Shown: positions 1 to 7,935 of the stretch, in pieces | Layout: the number at the start of each line of letters is the position of its first letter | How positions within the stretch are numbered: the stretch's first letter is position 1 | The notes under the pieces: model-generated | The model's input: only the letters and a program-made list of their open reading frames with translations | Databases searched by the model: none | What the model was told of the DNA's origin: nothing | Made by a program: the position numbers and the translations under genes | Source: an uncultured Clostridia bacterium | GTDB lineage: Bacteria; Bacillota; Clostridia; Christensenellales; Borkfalkiaceae | Direction: 5' to 3' | NCBI GenBank assembly: GCA_949290575.1 | Contig: CASESJ010000001.1 | Location: 62,001-126,000 of the forward strand | DNA: 64,000 nt

Positions 1-423
1 GCCGGTTATCGCCAGAGAATGAACGTTTCCGTCGTAAATAATAGTTTCGTCAGGCAGTTGAATATCGTTGCCGAACGTAGCCTTATTTATTTTAAGGGTT
101 GCGGTAAGAGTAAGAGTATTATATTCTTCATTGGTAAGAGTTGCTGTTGCATTGTAAGTACCGGCATCGGTTGCGCTGTTGTTAGTGTACGAAACGTAAG
201 TGTTATCGGGTAAATTTCCGCTTATAAGTATAATGTGTTCAGCAGCATCATATGTAAAAGTCTGGTCTTCAAAAGTTATTCCTGAAAAATTCTTCAAAGT
301 ATCATCGGACGGAGTTTCTGTGTTATCAGGAGGAGTTGAATCGGAATCATTGTTGCATCCTACAATGCATGCGGTGCATGCAAGCATAATGGTCAGACAT
401 AATAAAATAAGAAATTTTTTCAT
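1..423 (-). CDS. Lipoprotein with MBG-like repeats (3' end outside window)
   Basis: The minus-strand frame is open from the ATG at 423 to the window edge, so only the first 141 residues are seen. It begins with a lysine-containing hydrophobic signal peptide and a lipobox-like Cys around residues 19-24 (IVGCNND), followed by a Ser/Thr/Asp-rich linker. About residues 46-105 form a module of the MBG type found in bacterial surface proteins (FTYDAAEHIILISG, then DAGTYNATATLTN), and a second one starts just before the edge (IIYDGNVHSLAITG). An AGAGAGG ribosome binding site lies at 431-437. It sits 22 bp downstream of the HTH membrane-protein gene and is probably co-transcribed with it. Role inferred: cell-surface lipoprotein, possibly an adhesin or wall-associated protein; specific function unknown. 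Confidence 0.7.
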   Translation of the reverse strand, partial: MKKFLILLCLTIMLACTACIVGCNNDSDSTPPDNTETPSDDTLKNFSGITFEDQTFTYDAAEHIILISGNLPDNTYVSYTNNSATDAGTYNATATLTNEEYNTLTLTATLKINKATFGNDIQLPDETIIYDGNVHSLAITG

Positions 424-445
424 TTTGCATCCTCTCTTAAATTTT

Positions 446-1306
446 TTAAATTCCTTTGCCTTTTTCAGAGACCCTCATCATAGCAGGAATGAATGTGAAT
501 GGGCTGCAAATTAAGGCAAAGCATGCGGCGATAATAAAAGTAAATATAAAAATAGCCATCTTAATCAGCGCAAATAAGATTTTAACGCCGATAAGAAAGA
601 AAAGTCCGTCAAGGTCGAGCGTAAAGATTACTCCGGGCATGCCGACTATTTTCCCGCCGAATAATAACGTTTCAGGTATAAATCCGCCCCAGAACAGTTG
701 GGAAGTAAAAGTAAACGACAATATAACTAAAATTACAAGCCCGCCTATTAATGAGCCCTTCTGGGCTTCATCGGATGAGGCAATAGATATAATGCCTATA
801 ATTAACAGGGCTGCGGCAATCACAGTTCCCCATATTAGTCCTTTGTTTCGTTGAGCGGCGCATTTGCGTCTAAAGGCTAAAGCTTCGTTTTTTTGTCTCT
901 GTTTTTCAGCTTCTTCTTTTGCGCGTCTTTCTTTTTCTTCCCTTTCATTGCGCCTGTTTTCCTCGTCAAGGCATTGCTTACACAAAAGAGTTGGCCGTTG
1001 ACGCCCCATATTGTCTTCATGTACTGCGTTTCCGCAAACGGTACAAAAGCCCAAAATCTCAGAAACTTTTTCTGCCTGCGTCGATGCTTCAGACTGCGTA
1101 TCTTTATCACCATTATTAATAAATACAGTTAAAGGTACGTTAAAAAGTTCAGCAATTTGCACCATTGTAGAAAAATCCGGTTGCGATTGGTCGTTTTCCC
1201 ATTTGCTTACAGCCTGATAGGTAACATTCAGTTTATTACCTAATTCAGTTTGCGTCATATTGTTTTCTTTTCTAAGTTTTGCAATTATTTTTCCATATTG
1301 TTGCAT
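446..1306 (-). CDS. XRE-family HTH protein with zinc-ribbon-like motif and membrane segments
   Basis: Predicted 286-residue protein. Residues 1-60 are a Cro/CI-type helix-turn-helix (MTQTELGNKLNVTYQAVSKW). About 20-30 residues later come two CxxC knuckles (CTVCG and CKQC) that resemble a zinc ribbon. A Lys/Glu/Arg-rich, probably coiled-coil stretch follows, then three or four hydrophobic segments ending in a Pro-rich tail. The ATG at 1306 is chosen because GAGGGAA lies just upstream at 1314-1320; a further 15 residues are possible upstream but lack a site. This architecture suggests a membrane-tethered or membrane-signal-responsive regulator. Likely autoregulated, since paired palindromes lie upstream. 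Target unknown; the downstream lipoprotein is the obvious candidate partner. Confidence 0.8.
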   Translation of the reverse strand: MQQYGKIIAKLRKENNMTQTELGNKLNVTYQAVSKWENDQSQPDFSTMVQIAELFNVPLTVFINNGDKDTQSEASTQAEKVSEILGFCTVCGNAVHEDNMGRQRPTLLCKQCLDEENRRNEREEKERRAKEEAEKQRQKNEALAFRRKCAAQRNKGLIWGTVIAAALLIIGIISIASSDEAQKGSLIGGLVILVILSFTFTSQLFWGGFIPETLLFGGKIVGMPGVIFTLDLDGLFFLIGVKILFALIKMAIFIFTFIIAACFALICSPFTFIPAMMRVSEKGKGI

Positions 1307-1350
1307 TTGTACATTCCCTCTGAAATTTTCAAGTTGCAGCTTGTAAAACA

Positions 1351-1359
1351 ATTATAGCA
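1351..1359 (-). promoter_or_regulatory. Extended -10 promoter of the HTH membrane protein gene
   Basis: Reading the minus strand gives TGCTATAAT, an extended -10 box, with no good -35 at 17 bp. The predicted leader is about 38 nt to the ATG at 1306. Confidence 0.5.
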
Positions 1360-1389
1360 TTTTTTTACGTCGTGTGAATTTATTTCTTC

Positions 1390-1404
1390 TCAACGATTGG
1401 TTGA
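1390..1404. promoter_or_regulatory. Palindrome, candidate operator (copy 1)
   Basis: TCAACGATTGGTTGA, a 15-bp imperfect inverted repeat with arms TCAAC/GTTGA, located about 35 bp upstream of the -10 box of the HTH gene. A 13/15 identical copy lies at 1584-1598. The pair may bind the HTH protein or another regulator. Confidence 0.4.
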
Positions 1405-1583
1405 ATTATTTTCTGTTCAGTTGAGTCGTCTGAAAACAAGTCAAAAATTACTAAAATTTGTTTATCTTTACGCAATAATAGTATCAACATGATAATTATA
1501 ACATCTATTTTGGTGTTTTTCAATAGCGGTCGGTAATTGTTTAACTATTTTTTTAATTAATGTAAATGATTGAACTTTTTTGC

Positions 1584-1598
1584 TCAACGAACGGTTGA
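1584..1598. promoter_or_regulatory. Palindrome, candidate operator (copy 2)
   Basis: TCAACGAACGGTTGA, the second copy of the 15-bp palindrome at 1390-1404. It lies about 180 bp further upstream, close to the methyltransferase terminator. The AT-rich sequence between the copies contains no gene that I can see. Confidence 0.35.
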
Positions 1599-1602
1599 CG
1601 GC

Positions 1603-1640
1603 AAAAAAAGCGGGCGACTTTGTTAAGTCGCCCGAAAAAA
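1603..1640 (-). terminator. Intrinsic terminator after the methyltransferase operon
   Basis: Perfect 10-bp GC-rich stem (CGGGCGACTT at 1611-1620 with AAGTCGCCCG at 1625-1634) and a TGTT loop. On the minus strand it is followed by CTTTTTTTG. It ends the manB-tkt-methyltransferase operon. Confidence 0.85.
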
Positions 1641-1646
1641 GTTATA

Positions 1647-2411
1647 TTAATTTTTTAATGCTTTCATTCTCAGCCGTACATAGTCGGCATACCAGACGCC
1701 GTCGTGCAGCAATCTGTCTTTAAGAGCCGCCTGAGCGTTCATTTTGATTTGGTCTGCGACTGCCGCGTCAATCCCGTAAAAAGGAGCTTTGACAAAAGTG
1801 TCCATCCATTCTTTCAGTCCGTTTTCGCCTTCGAGAGGAGTTGGTCTGTCGAACAGCAGAGCATAGACTACCCTGAACCCCGCGCCTTCGAGAACGGATG
1901 CGTACTGCCCGACGGAGGGGAAGAAGAAGGGCATTCTGTATTCAAGTCCGCGCGCGGCGAACTGTCTTTCAAGCTCGCCGTGAATGAGCGCGTTGTTTCC
2001 GATGCCGCCCATTTCAAGGACGAACTGACCGCCCTTTTTAAGACAGTTGAAAACATTTTTTGCCACAAGCGGCTGATTGCGTTCGTCAATCCAGTGCAGA
2101 ACGGCGTTGGAAAATACCGCGTCGAACTTCTGATTGCAGTTCAAAGTCACGGCGTCGCTCACAAAAAAATTTATCTCAGGGAAGCATTTTTTTGCATATT
2201 CAATCTGACTTTCGGATAAATCTGTGCCCGTGACGTCGTGCCCGCGGTCGCAAAGCTCCTTTGTGAGCATTCCGCCGCCGCAGCCTAAGTCGAGTATTTT
2301 CAGCTTGTCGCCGATAAGAAGTTCAAATAAATCTCTGCCGTATTTCGGAACGAACGAAAAATGTTCAGCGTAGTTTCGGGCGTCCCAGTCTATATTCATA
2401 TCAGTATTCAT
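1647..2411 (-). CDS. Class I SAM-dependent methyltransferase
   Basis: 254 residues with a Rossmann-type methyltransferase fold. Motif I is ILDLGCGGGMLT near residues 38-49, followed by an acidic GTDLSESQI segment and a FDAVFSNAVLHWI motif IV/V region. The general pattern resembles trans-aconitate 2-methyltransferase and other small-molecule methyltransferases, but the substrate cannot be read from the sequence. The gene begins one base after the transketolase stop, so it is co-transcribed with tkt. The ATG at 2411 has GGAAGA inside the end of tkt as a distant ribosome binding site; ATG at 2399 is an alternative. The reason for its place behind tkt is unclear. Confidence 0.8.
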   Translation of the reverse strand: MNTDMNIDWDARNYAEHFSFVPKYGRDLFELLIGDKLKILDLGCGGGMLTKELCDRGHDVTGTDLSESQIEYAKKCFPEINFFVSDAVTLNCNQKFDAVFSNAVLHWIDERNQPLVAKNVFNCLKKGGQFVLEMGGIGNNALIHGELERQFAARGLEYRMPFFFPSVGQYASVLEGAGFRVVYALLFDRPTPLEGENGLKEWMDTFVKAPFYGIDAAVADQIKMNAQAALKDRLLHDGVWYADYVRLRMKALKN

Positions 2412-2412
2412 A

Positions 2413-4410
2413 TCAGTGCGAAAATCTTCCGAGTTTTACGTTTTCAATCGAACGCTTTGCCTTTTCAACGACGTTTTCCGCCGTGAAACCGAAGTATTCG
2501 AACAGCTGCTTTGCAGGACCGGACGTTCCGAAGCCCTGCATTGCAATGACTTCGCCGAAGTCGCGGCTGTAGCGGTACCAGCTGTAATGCGAAGCCGCCT
2601 CAACGCAAACTCTCGCCTTTACGTCCTTCAAAATTACGCTGTCGCGGTATTCTTCGCTCTGGCGTTCGAATTCCTCTATGCAGGTCATGGAGACAACTCT
2701 CGCCTTTATGCCCTCTTCAGCGAGTATATCCTTGGCTTTCATGCACAGTTCGACTTCCGAACCGCTTGCAATGAGCAGGACGTCGGGAGTGCCTTCGCAG
2801 TCGGCAAGTACGTACGCGCCTCTCTGCGCGCCTTCATAGCCGTGTTCGTAAGCGGGCAGGTTCTGCCTTGTTTCCACAATGACGGTGGGGCGTTTCTGTG
2901 AAAATGCCGCTCTGAAAGCAGCATAGGTCTCCGTGCCGTCGCAGGGACGGTAAACGTTTATTCCGGGAATGGAACGAACCATGAGGAGCTGTTCCATAGG
3001 CTGGTGAGTGGGACCGTCCTCGCCGACGCCTATCGAGTCATGCGTCATTACGTATACGACGGGCAGCTGCATGAGCGCGGTCATTCTGATGCCCGCTTTC
3101 ATGTAATCGACGAAGGAGAAGAAGGTGGAGCATACGGCTTTCAGACCGCCGTGCAGCTGAATGCCGTTGCAGATGGCGGACATTGCGTGTTCTCGTATGC
3201 CGAAGTGTATGTTGCAGCCCTCTCTGTGTTCGGGCGAAAAGTATTCGCAGCCTTTGAGCTCGGTCTTGGTCGAGGGAGCGAGGTCGGCAGAACCGCTCAT
3301 TACGTTGGGCAGGTTCTTGGCAATCGCGTTGAGCACCTTGCCGCCGCATGAGCGGGTAGCTTCGGGCTTGTCGAATGCGGGAAGACTGTTTTCAACCTCA
3401 GTCCAGTCGGGCTCCATGCCGTTCATGAAACGCTTGTATTCTGCTGCAAGTTCGGGGTAAGCCTTTTCGTATTCAGCAAAGAGCTCATTCCATTCGCGCT
3501 CTTTAGCCGAGCGTTCCTCTGCTATGCCGAGGCAGTATTTTTTCACGTCTGCGGGAACGGTGAAGGGCTGTTCGGTCCAGCCGAGTTTTTCCTTGGCTGC
3601 GGCGATGTTTGCCTCGCCGATGGGTGCGCCGTGGCAGTCTGCCGAGCCTGCGAGGGGCGAACCGTAGCCGATGACCGTTTTGCAGATGATGATTGTAGGT
3701 CTTTCGGTCTCTTTTTTAGCCTTTTCTATGGCGTCACCGAGGGTGAAGAGGTTGTTTGCGTCTGCAACGCGCAGAACCTGCCAACCCTGAGCGATAAATC
3801 TTGTTGCGACGTCCTCGGAGAAGGTGTTTTTCATATTGCCTTCGATGGTTATATCGTTGCAATCGTAGAGGAGAATGAGTTTGCCGAGTTTCTGCGTGCC
3901 TGCGAACGAGCAAGCCTCATAGCTTATGCCCTCTTCGAGGCAGCCGTCGCCCGTCAGAACATATGTGTAGTGGTCGACGACGGGGAAACCGGGTCTGTTG
4001 AACAGAGCCGCAAGGTGCGCTTCCGCTATGGCGAAGCCAACCGCATTGCCCACGCCCTGACCGAGGGGACCGGTGGACGTTTCAACGCCTGCGGTCTTGC
4101 CGTATTCGGGATGACCGGGGGTGCGGGAACCGAGCTGGCGGAAGTTGATTATATCTTCCATTGTTACGTCGTAACCGAACAGGTGCAACAGCGAATAAAG
4201 CATCATGGAGCCGTGACCTGCGGAGAGGACGAACCTGTCTCTGTTATCCCATGCGGGATTGCGGTAGCTGAAGTTGAGGTGTCTTGCAAAGAGCTCATAG
4301 CCGATAGGTGCCGCGCCCATGCAAATGCCGGGGTGACCCGACTTGGCTTTTTCTATGGCTTCAGCCGAAAGAATTCTGATTGTGTCTACGCTTTTCTGCT
4401 CAACGGACAT
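2413..4410 (-). CDS. tkt: Transketolase
   Basis: 665 residues, normal for a full-length transketolase. It transfers two-carbon ketol units between sugar phosphates with thiamine diphosphate in the pentose phosphate pathway. Visible markers are SGHPG at residues 24-28, AGHGS near 65, TPGHPE near 98-102, the ThDP/metal motif GDGCLEEG at 154-161 with the matching DCNDITIEG, the central FGIREHAM with the catalytic Glu, and HDSIGVGEDGPTHQP in the pyrimidine domain. GGAG precedes the ATG. It lies 54 bp after the phosphohexomutase and directly before the methyltransferase, forming a minus-strand sugar-metabolism operon. Confidence 0.97.
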   Translation of the reverse strand: MSVEQKSVDTIRILSAEAIEKAKSGHPGICMGAAPIGYELFARHLNFSYRNPAWDNRDRFVLSAGHGSMMLYSLLHLFGYDVTMEDIINFRQLGSRTPGHPEYGKTAGVETSTGPLGQGVGNAVGFAIAEAHLAALFNRPGFPVVDHYTYVLTGDGCLEEGISYEACSFAGTQKLGKLILLYDCNDITIEGNMKNTFSEDVATRFIAQGWQVLRVADANNLFTLGDAIEKAKKETERPTIIICKTVIGYGSPLAGSADCHGAPIGEANIAAAKEKLGWTEQPFTVPADVKKYCLGIAEERSAKEREWNELFAEYEKAYPELAAEYKRFMNGMEPDWTEVENSLPAFDKPEATRSCGGKVLNAIAKNLPNVMSGSADLAPSTKTELKGCEYFSPEHREGCNIHFGIREHAMSAICNGIQLHGGLKAVCSTFFSFVDYMKAGIRMTALMQLPVVYVMTHDSIGVGEDGPTHQPMEQLLMVRSIPGINVYRPCDGTETYAAFRAAFSQKRPTVIVETRQNLPAYEHGYEGAQRGAYVLADCEGTPDVLLIASGSEVELCMKAKDILAEEGIKARVVSMTCIEEFERQSEEYRDSVILKDVKARVCVEAASHYSWYRYSRDFGEVIAMQGFGTSGPAKQLFEYFGFTAENVVEKAKRSIENVKLGRFSH

Positions 4411-4464
4411 TTTAAATTTCTCCTTTTATTTGAAATCTTTTCCCGCCGTACTTAATTGGGTGGG

Positions 4465-5979
4465 TCAGATCTTTTGTATGAATTTTTCAAGATTGGTCTT
4501 GTCTAAAGAGGGGTAATTTTGCAGCAAATCGAAGAGTTTTTTTGCTATGATTTTGTTTCCGCCCTCTTTATTGCTCTCAAAGTTGATGGGCATTACGGGG
4601 TCATGCACGCTCATTCTCACAAGGAACCAGCCTTTGCCGTCATTTTCGCCGAAGCTCACCTTAACGCCCTCGTAGTTGTCGGGCGCAAGGCGCATTGTCG
4701 TATCTTTTGCCGCCCTGACTTTGATATCCTCTATAATTTTATTGCCCTCCGTCCTGTAATCGTAAACCGAAGGGAGGAACGTAATTCTGACTTCGTCCTC
4801 TTCGAGGGGGTGAGCGAGGTCAGATATGAGGTCTTTTAATTTCTTTCCGTTTTTAGTCTGTTCTGCAAGGCAGATAAGTATTCTCGTGACGAGGTATGCG
4901 CCGTCGTCGAGGAAGTAGTTGTCGAAGAACGCCACATGCCCGCTCGTCTCTGCGGCAAGGGGACAGAACTCGCCCGCATCGCAGCGCGCCTGCGCCTCGT
5001 TGATAACGTTCTTGTATCCGCGCTTAAAACGTATGTGCTTCCCGCCGAGTTTTTCTATGAAAGCCGTCAGTCCGTCGCTCGTCACGCTGTCGGTGACAAC
5101 AGTGCCGCCGTTATCTCTGAGCACCATAGTTGCGGCGAGAGCAATCAAGTCGTTTCTGTTAATCTCGTTGCCTTCGTCGTCTACTGCGCCGGCTCTGTCG
5201 ACGTCGGTGTCGAAGATAATGCCGAGGTCGGCTCCCGTCTCAAGCACAGCCCTCTGCAAAAAGCCTATCGCCGTGCCGTCCTCGGGGTTGGGTATGTGGT
5301 TGGGGAAATTGCCGTCAGGCTGCAGAAATATACTGCCATGCGTGTCCGCGCCGAGGGGCTTTAAAACGCTTTCCGTAAAAAAGCCGCCCGCGCCGTTGCC
5401 CGCGTCTACAATTATCTTTTTGCCCTTCAACGGCTGTTCTTCGCCGCAGGCGGAGCGCACTTTTTCAACGAGGGATAAGCAGTATTCGGGCATATAATTC
5501 AGCCTGAAATTGTGCGCCTGCCTGTCGCTTTTTTGCCATTCGCCCGCCGCAAGGCGAAGAATTTCGTCTATATCCCTGCCGTCAGGACCGCCTTCGGGCG
5601 TAAAGAATTTAAGTCCGTTTCGGTCGTAGGGCAGGTGCGAGGCGGTTATCATAACCGAGGCGTCGCATTCCGCTTTCCCGTCCTTTAAAAGCATGAACAT
5701 TGAGGGGGTGGAGCATAGTCCGCAGAGTGCGGCGTCCATACCTGCGTCGTTTATGGCTTGTACAGTCTTGTTTTCAATGCGCTGCGCCGAAATTCTCACG
5801 TCGTGACCGACGGCTATCGCGCGGGGCGAGTAACCCTTCTCTTTCAGCCATGCGATAAAGCCGCGCACTATGCAGTATACGGCTTCGTCTGTAAGCGTTA
5901 CAGCTTTATCCTGAGACGCCACGGCAATGCCGCGCACGTCGCTTCCGCTCTTAAGTCTTCTGAGTTCTTCGTAGTCCAT
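4465..5979 (-). CDS. manB: Phosphomannomutase/phosphoglucomutase
   Basis: About 504 residues, alpha-D-phosphohexomutase superfamily. It should interconvert hexose-1- and hexose-6-phosphates (mannose or glucose). Early SGSDVRG, the phosphoserine loop MITASHLPYD with Ser near residue 114, and the metal-binding DTDVDRAG loop are present, as is a sugar-binding AETSGH segment. The first domain starts abruptly but all active-site loops are present. The ATG at 5979 is preferred, with an in-frame TTG at 5988 as alternative. A consensus promoter places the transcription start almost on the ATG, so the mRNA may be leaderless. The exact sugar preference cannot be settled here. Confidence 0.88.
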   Translation of the reverse strand: MDYEELRRLKSGSDVRGIAVASQDKAVTLTDEAVYCIVRGFIAWLKEKGYSPRAIAVGHDVRISAQRIENKTVQAINDAGMDAALCGLCSTPSMFMLLKDGKAECDASVMITASHLPYDRNGLKFFTPEGGPDGRDIDEILRLAAGEWQKSDRQAHNFRLNYMPEYCLSLVEKVRSACGEEQPLKGKKIIVDAGNGAGGFFTESVLKPLGADTHGSIFLQPDGNFPNHIPNPEDGTAIGFLQRAVLETGADLGIIFDTDVDRAGAVDDEGNEINRNDLIALAATMVLRDNGGTVVTDSVTSDGLTAFIEKLGGKHIRFKRGYKNVINEAQARCDAGEFCPLAAETSGHVAFFDNYFLDDGAYLVTRILICLAEQTKNGKKLKDLISDLAHPLEEDEVRITFLPSVYDYRTEGNKIIEDIKVRAAKDTTMRLAPDNYEGVKVSFGENDGKGWFLVRMSVHDPVMPINFESNKEGGNKIIAKKLFDLLQNYPSLDKTNLEKFIQKI

Positions 5980-5987
5980 ACATTCCA

Positions 5988-6016
5988 ATTATACAATATT
6001 AATCTTCCATTGACAA
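5988..6016 (-). promoter_or_regulatory. Consensus promoter of the manB operon
   Basis: On the minus strand TTGTCA (6016-6011), a 17-bp spacer and TATAAT (5993-5988). The -10 box ends only 8 nt before the ATG at 5979, so an initiating nucleotide 6-8 nt downstream would coincide with the start codon region. Confidence 0.7.
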
Positions 6017-6081
6017 CTATATCGGCGGAGTTTATCCGACTTTTAAAACTTTAAAGTTTTACAAAAATGCCCTCAAATATT

Positions 6082-6110
6082 TTGCCTATCGCCGCGGGTT
6101 ATGCTATAAT
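6082..6110 (+). promoter_or_regulatory. Promoter of proS
   Basis: TTGCCT (6082-6087), 17-bp spacer, TATAAT (6105-6110), then a 25-nt leader with AGGAGAG at 6131-6137 before the proS ATG. Confidence 0.75.
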
Positions 6111-6141
6111 AACGAGGCAATAACAGTTTCAGGAGAGTAAT

Positions 6142-7578
6142 ATGGCAAAAGAAAACGCCCAGAATTTTGTCGAACAGATAGCAGACATAGACGTCGACTT
6201 CCCCAAGTGGTATACCGACGTCGTAATAAAGACGCAGCTGGTCGACTACGGACCCGTAAGGGGCACAATGGTCATACGTCCTTACGGCTATGCAATCTGG
6301 GAAAACATACAGAAGGAACTCGATAAACGTTTCAAGGCAACGGGACATAAAAACGCATATTTCCCTCTGCTCATACCCATGTCTTTCTTTACCAAGGAAG
6401 CCGAGCATGTAGAGGGTTTTGCGCCCGAAGTTGCGGTTGTCACGCATGCGGGCGGCGAAGAACTTGCCGAGCCCCTTGCAATCCGCCCCACTTCGGAGAC
6501 GATAATAGGCAATATGTACTCAAAGTGGCTGCAGTCCTACCGCGACTTGCCCATATTAATCAATCAGTGGGCAAACGTAATGCGTTGGGAAAAGACGACG
6601 AGACCTTTTTTAAGGACTTCCGAATTCCTCTGGCAGGAGGGACACACCGTTCACGCCACCGAGGAAGAGGCAATGGAAGAGACGCTTAAAATGCTGGGCG
6701 TGTACAAAGAGTTTGCCGAAAACTGCCTTGCAATTCCCGTACTTACGGGCAGAAAGACTGAAAAGGAGAAGTTTGCGGGCGCAGTTGCCACCTTCGGAAT
6801 GGAGGCAATGATGAAGGACGGCAAGTCTCTTCAGGCGGGCACTTCGCACTATCTCGGACAGAACTTTGCAAAGGCATTCGACATAAAATTCCTCGACAAG
6901 GACGGCTCGCAGAAGCTCGGCTACACGACGAGCTGGGGCGTCTCCACAAGACTTATAGGCGCGCTCATAATGGCGCACGGCGACAAGAGGGGTCTCGTTC
7001 TTCCCCCCGTAATCGCGCCCGTGCAGGCAGTGATTGTGCCCATAGCCGCAAAGAAGGGCGGCGTCATGGAGGCGTGCGCAGATATCAGGGCGAAGCTTGA
7101 GCAGGCGGGAATGAGAGTGGAGCTTGACGACAGCGACAACTCGCCCGGCTGGAAGTTCAACGAGTGGGAGATGCGCGGCGTTCCCGTCAGGATAGAAGTC
7201 GGACCCAGAGACCTCGAAAACGGCAAAGTTGTGCTCTTCAGAAGGGATACCTGCACAAAAGATTTCTATGCCCTCGACGACGTCGTGGCTGAGGTTTCGG
7301 CGTTGCTCAAAACGGTGCAGAAGGATATGCTCGAAAGCGCGCGCGTACGCCGCGACGAGCGCATAACCGACGCCGACGATATGGCAGGAATACTGTCTGC
7401 GGTCGACGGCGGCAAATTTGTCCGCGCAGGCTGGTGCGGCTGCCGAGAATGCGAGGACGCAATCAAGGCTGAAACTGCGGCAAGCGCAAGAATTATGACC
7501 GAAGAAAGCACTCACGAAAAGTGTGCCGTCTGCGGCAAGCCCTCAAAGCACACAGTCATATTCGCAAGGGCATATTGA
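6142..7578 (+). CDS. proS: Prolyl-tRNA synthetase (short, archaeal/eukaryotic-like type)
   Basis: 478 residues. It charges tRNA-Pro in the cytoplasm. Class II features include RGTMVIRPYGYAIWE (motif 1 region), MRWEKTTRPFLRTSEFLWQEGHT (motif 2 with flanks; TRPFLRTSEF is diagnostic) and GVSTRLIGALIMAHGD (motif 3). An anticodon-binding domain follows from about residue 290, then a C-terminal zinc-type region with Cys pairs (GWCGCREC and CAVCGK). The short length, absence of the INS editing insertion and the C-terminal extension identify the ProS type 3 form rather than the long bacterial form. Monocistronic between a clear promoter and terminator. Confidence 0.96.
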   Translation: MAKENAQNFVEQIADIDVDFPKWYTDVVIKTQLVDYGPVRGTMVIRPYGYAIWENIQKELDKRFKATGHKNAYFPLLIPMSFFTKEAEHVEGFAPEVAVVTHAGGEELAEPLAIRPTSETIIGNMYSKWLQSYRDLPILINQWANVMRWEKTTRPFLRTSEFLWQEGHTVHATEEEAMEETLKMLGVYKEFAENCLAIPVLTGRKTEKEKFAGAVATFGMEAMMKDGKSLQAGTSHYLGQNFAKAFDIKFLDKDGSQKLGYTTSWGVSTRLIGALIMAHGDKRGLVLPPVIAPVQAVIVPIAAKKGGVMEACADIRAKLEQAGMRVELDDSDNSPGWKFNEWEMRGVPVRIEVGPRDLENGKVVLFRRDTCTKDFYALDDVVAEVSALLKTVQKDMLESARVRRDERITDADDMAGILSAVDGGKFVRAGWCGCRECEDAIKAETAASARIMTEESTHEKCAVCGKPSKHTVIFARAY

Positions 7579-7638
7579 TGTGCCAATCGTAAATTTTCAT
7601 TACATTAAATCAGCGAAAACGGTATAAAATCCGTTATG

Positions 7639-7677
7639 AACCGCCCGTCCGACGAAAGACGTCGGACGGGCGGTTTT
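7639..7677 (+). terminator. Terminator after proS
   Basis: 14-bp perfect stem CCGCCCGTCCGACG / CGTCGGACGGGCGG (7641-7654 and 7660-7673), loop AAAGA, followed by TTTT. Confidence 0.85.
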
Positions 7678-7802
7678 ATATTCTTACGCATTAAAATATA
7701 TGCTGTTTTTTTACGTAAACCGAGCTCTTTTTTTGCGCGTATAAAAGGCGGTCGTCATTTATTTCCAGAGCGCGATTTGAGAGGGTCGGTGCAAGGTCGG
7801 CA

Positions 7803-7831
7803 TTGACAACGCGTCCGCCTTGTGTTAATCT
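7803..7831 (+). promoter_or_regulatory. Promoter of the YhhN-ADH / ALDH operon
   Basis: TTGACA (7803-7808), 17-bp spacer, TAATCT (7826-7831). This predicts a leader of about 100 nt to the ATG at 7936. The rest of the gap 7678-7935 shows nothing gene-like. Confidence 0.6.
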
Positions 7832-7935
7832 ATAGACGAACAGAAAGAGCGCGGTTGCCTGCGTATTTTCAGGCTCTTGCGCCTCTGCAAAAATATAAAA
7901 CGATACGGTCGCGCCCGCGGCAAACGGAGGTTAAA

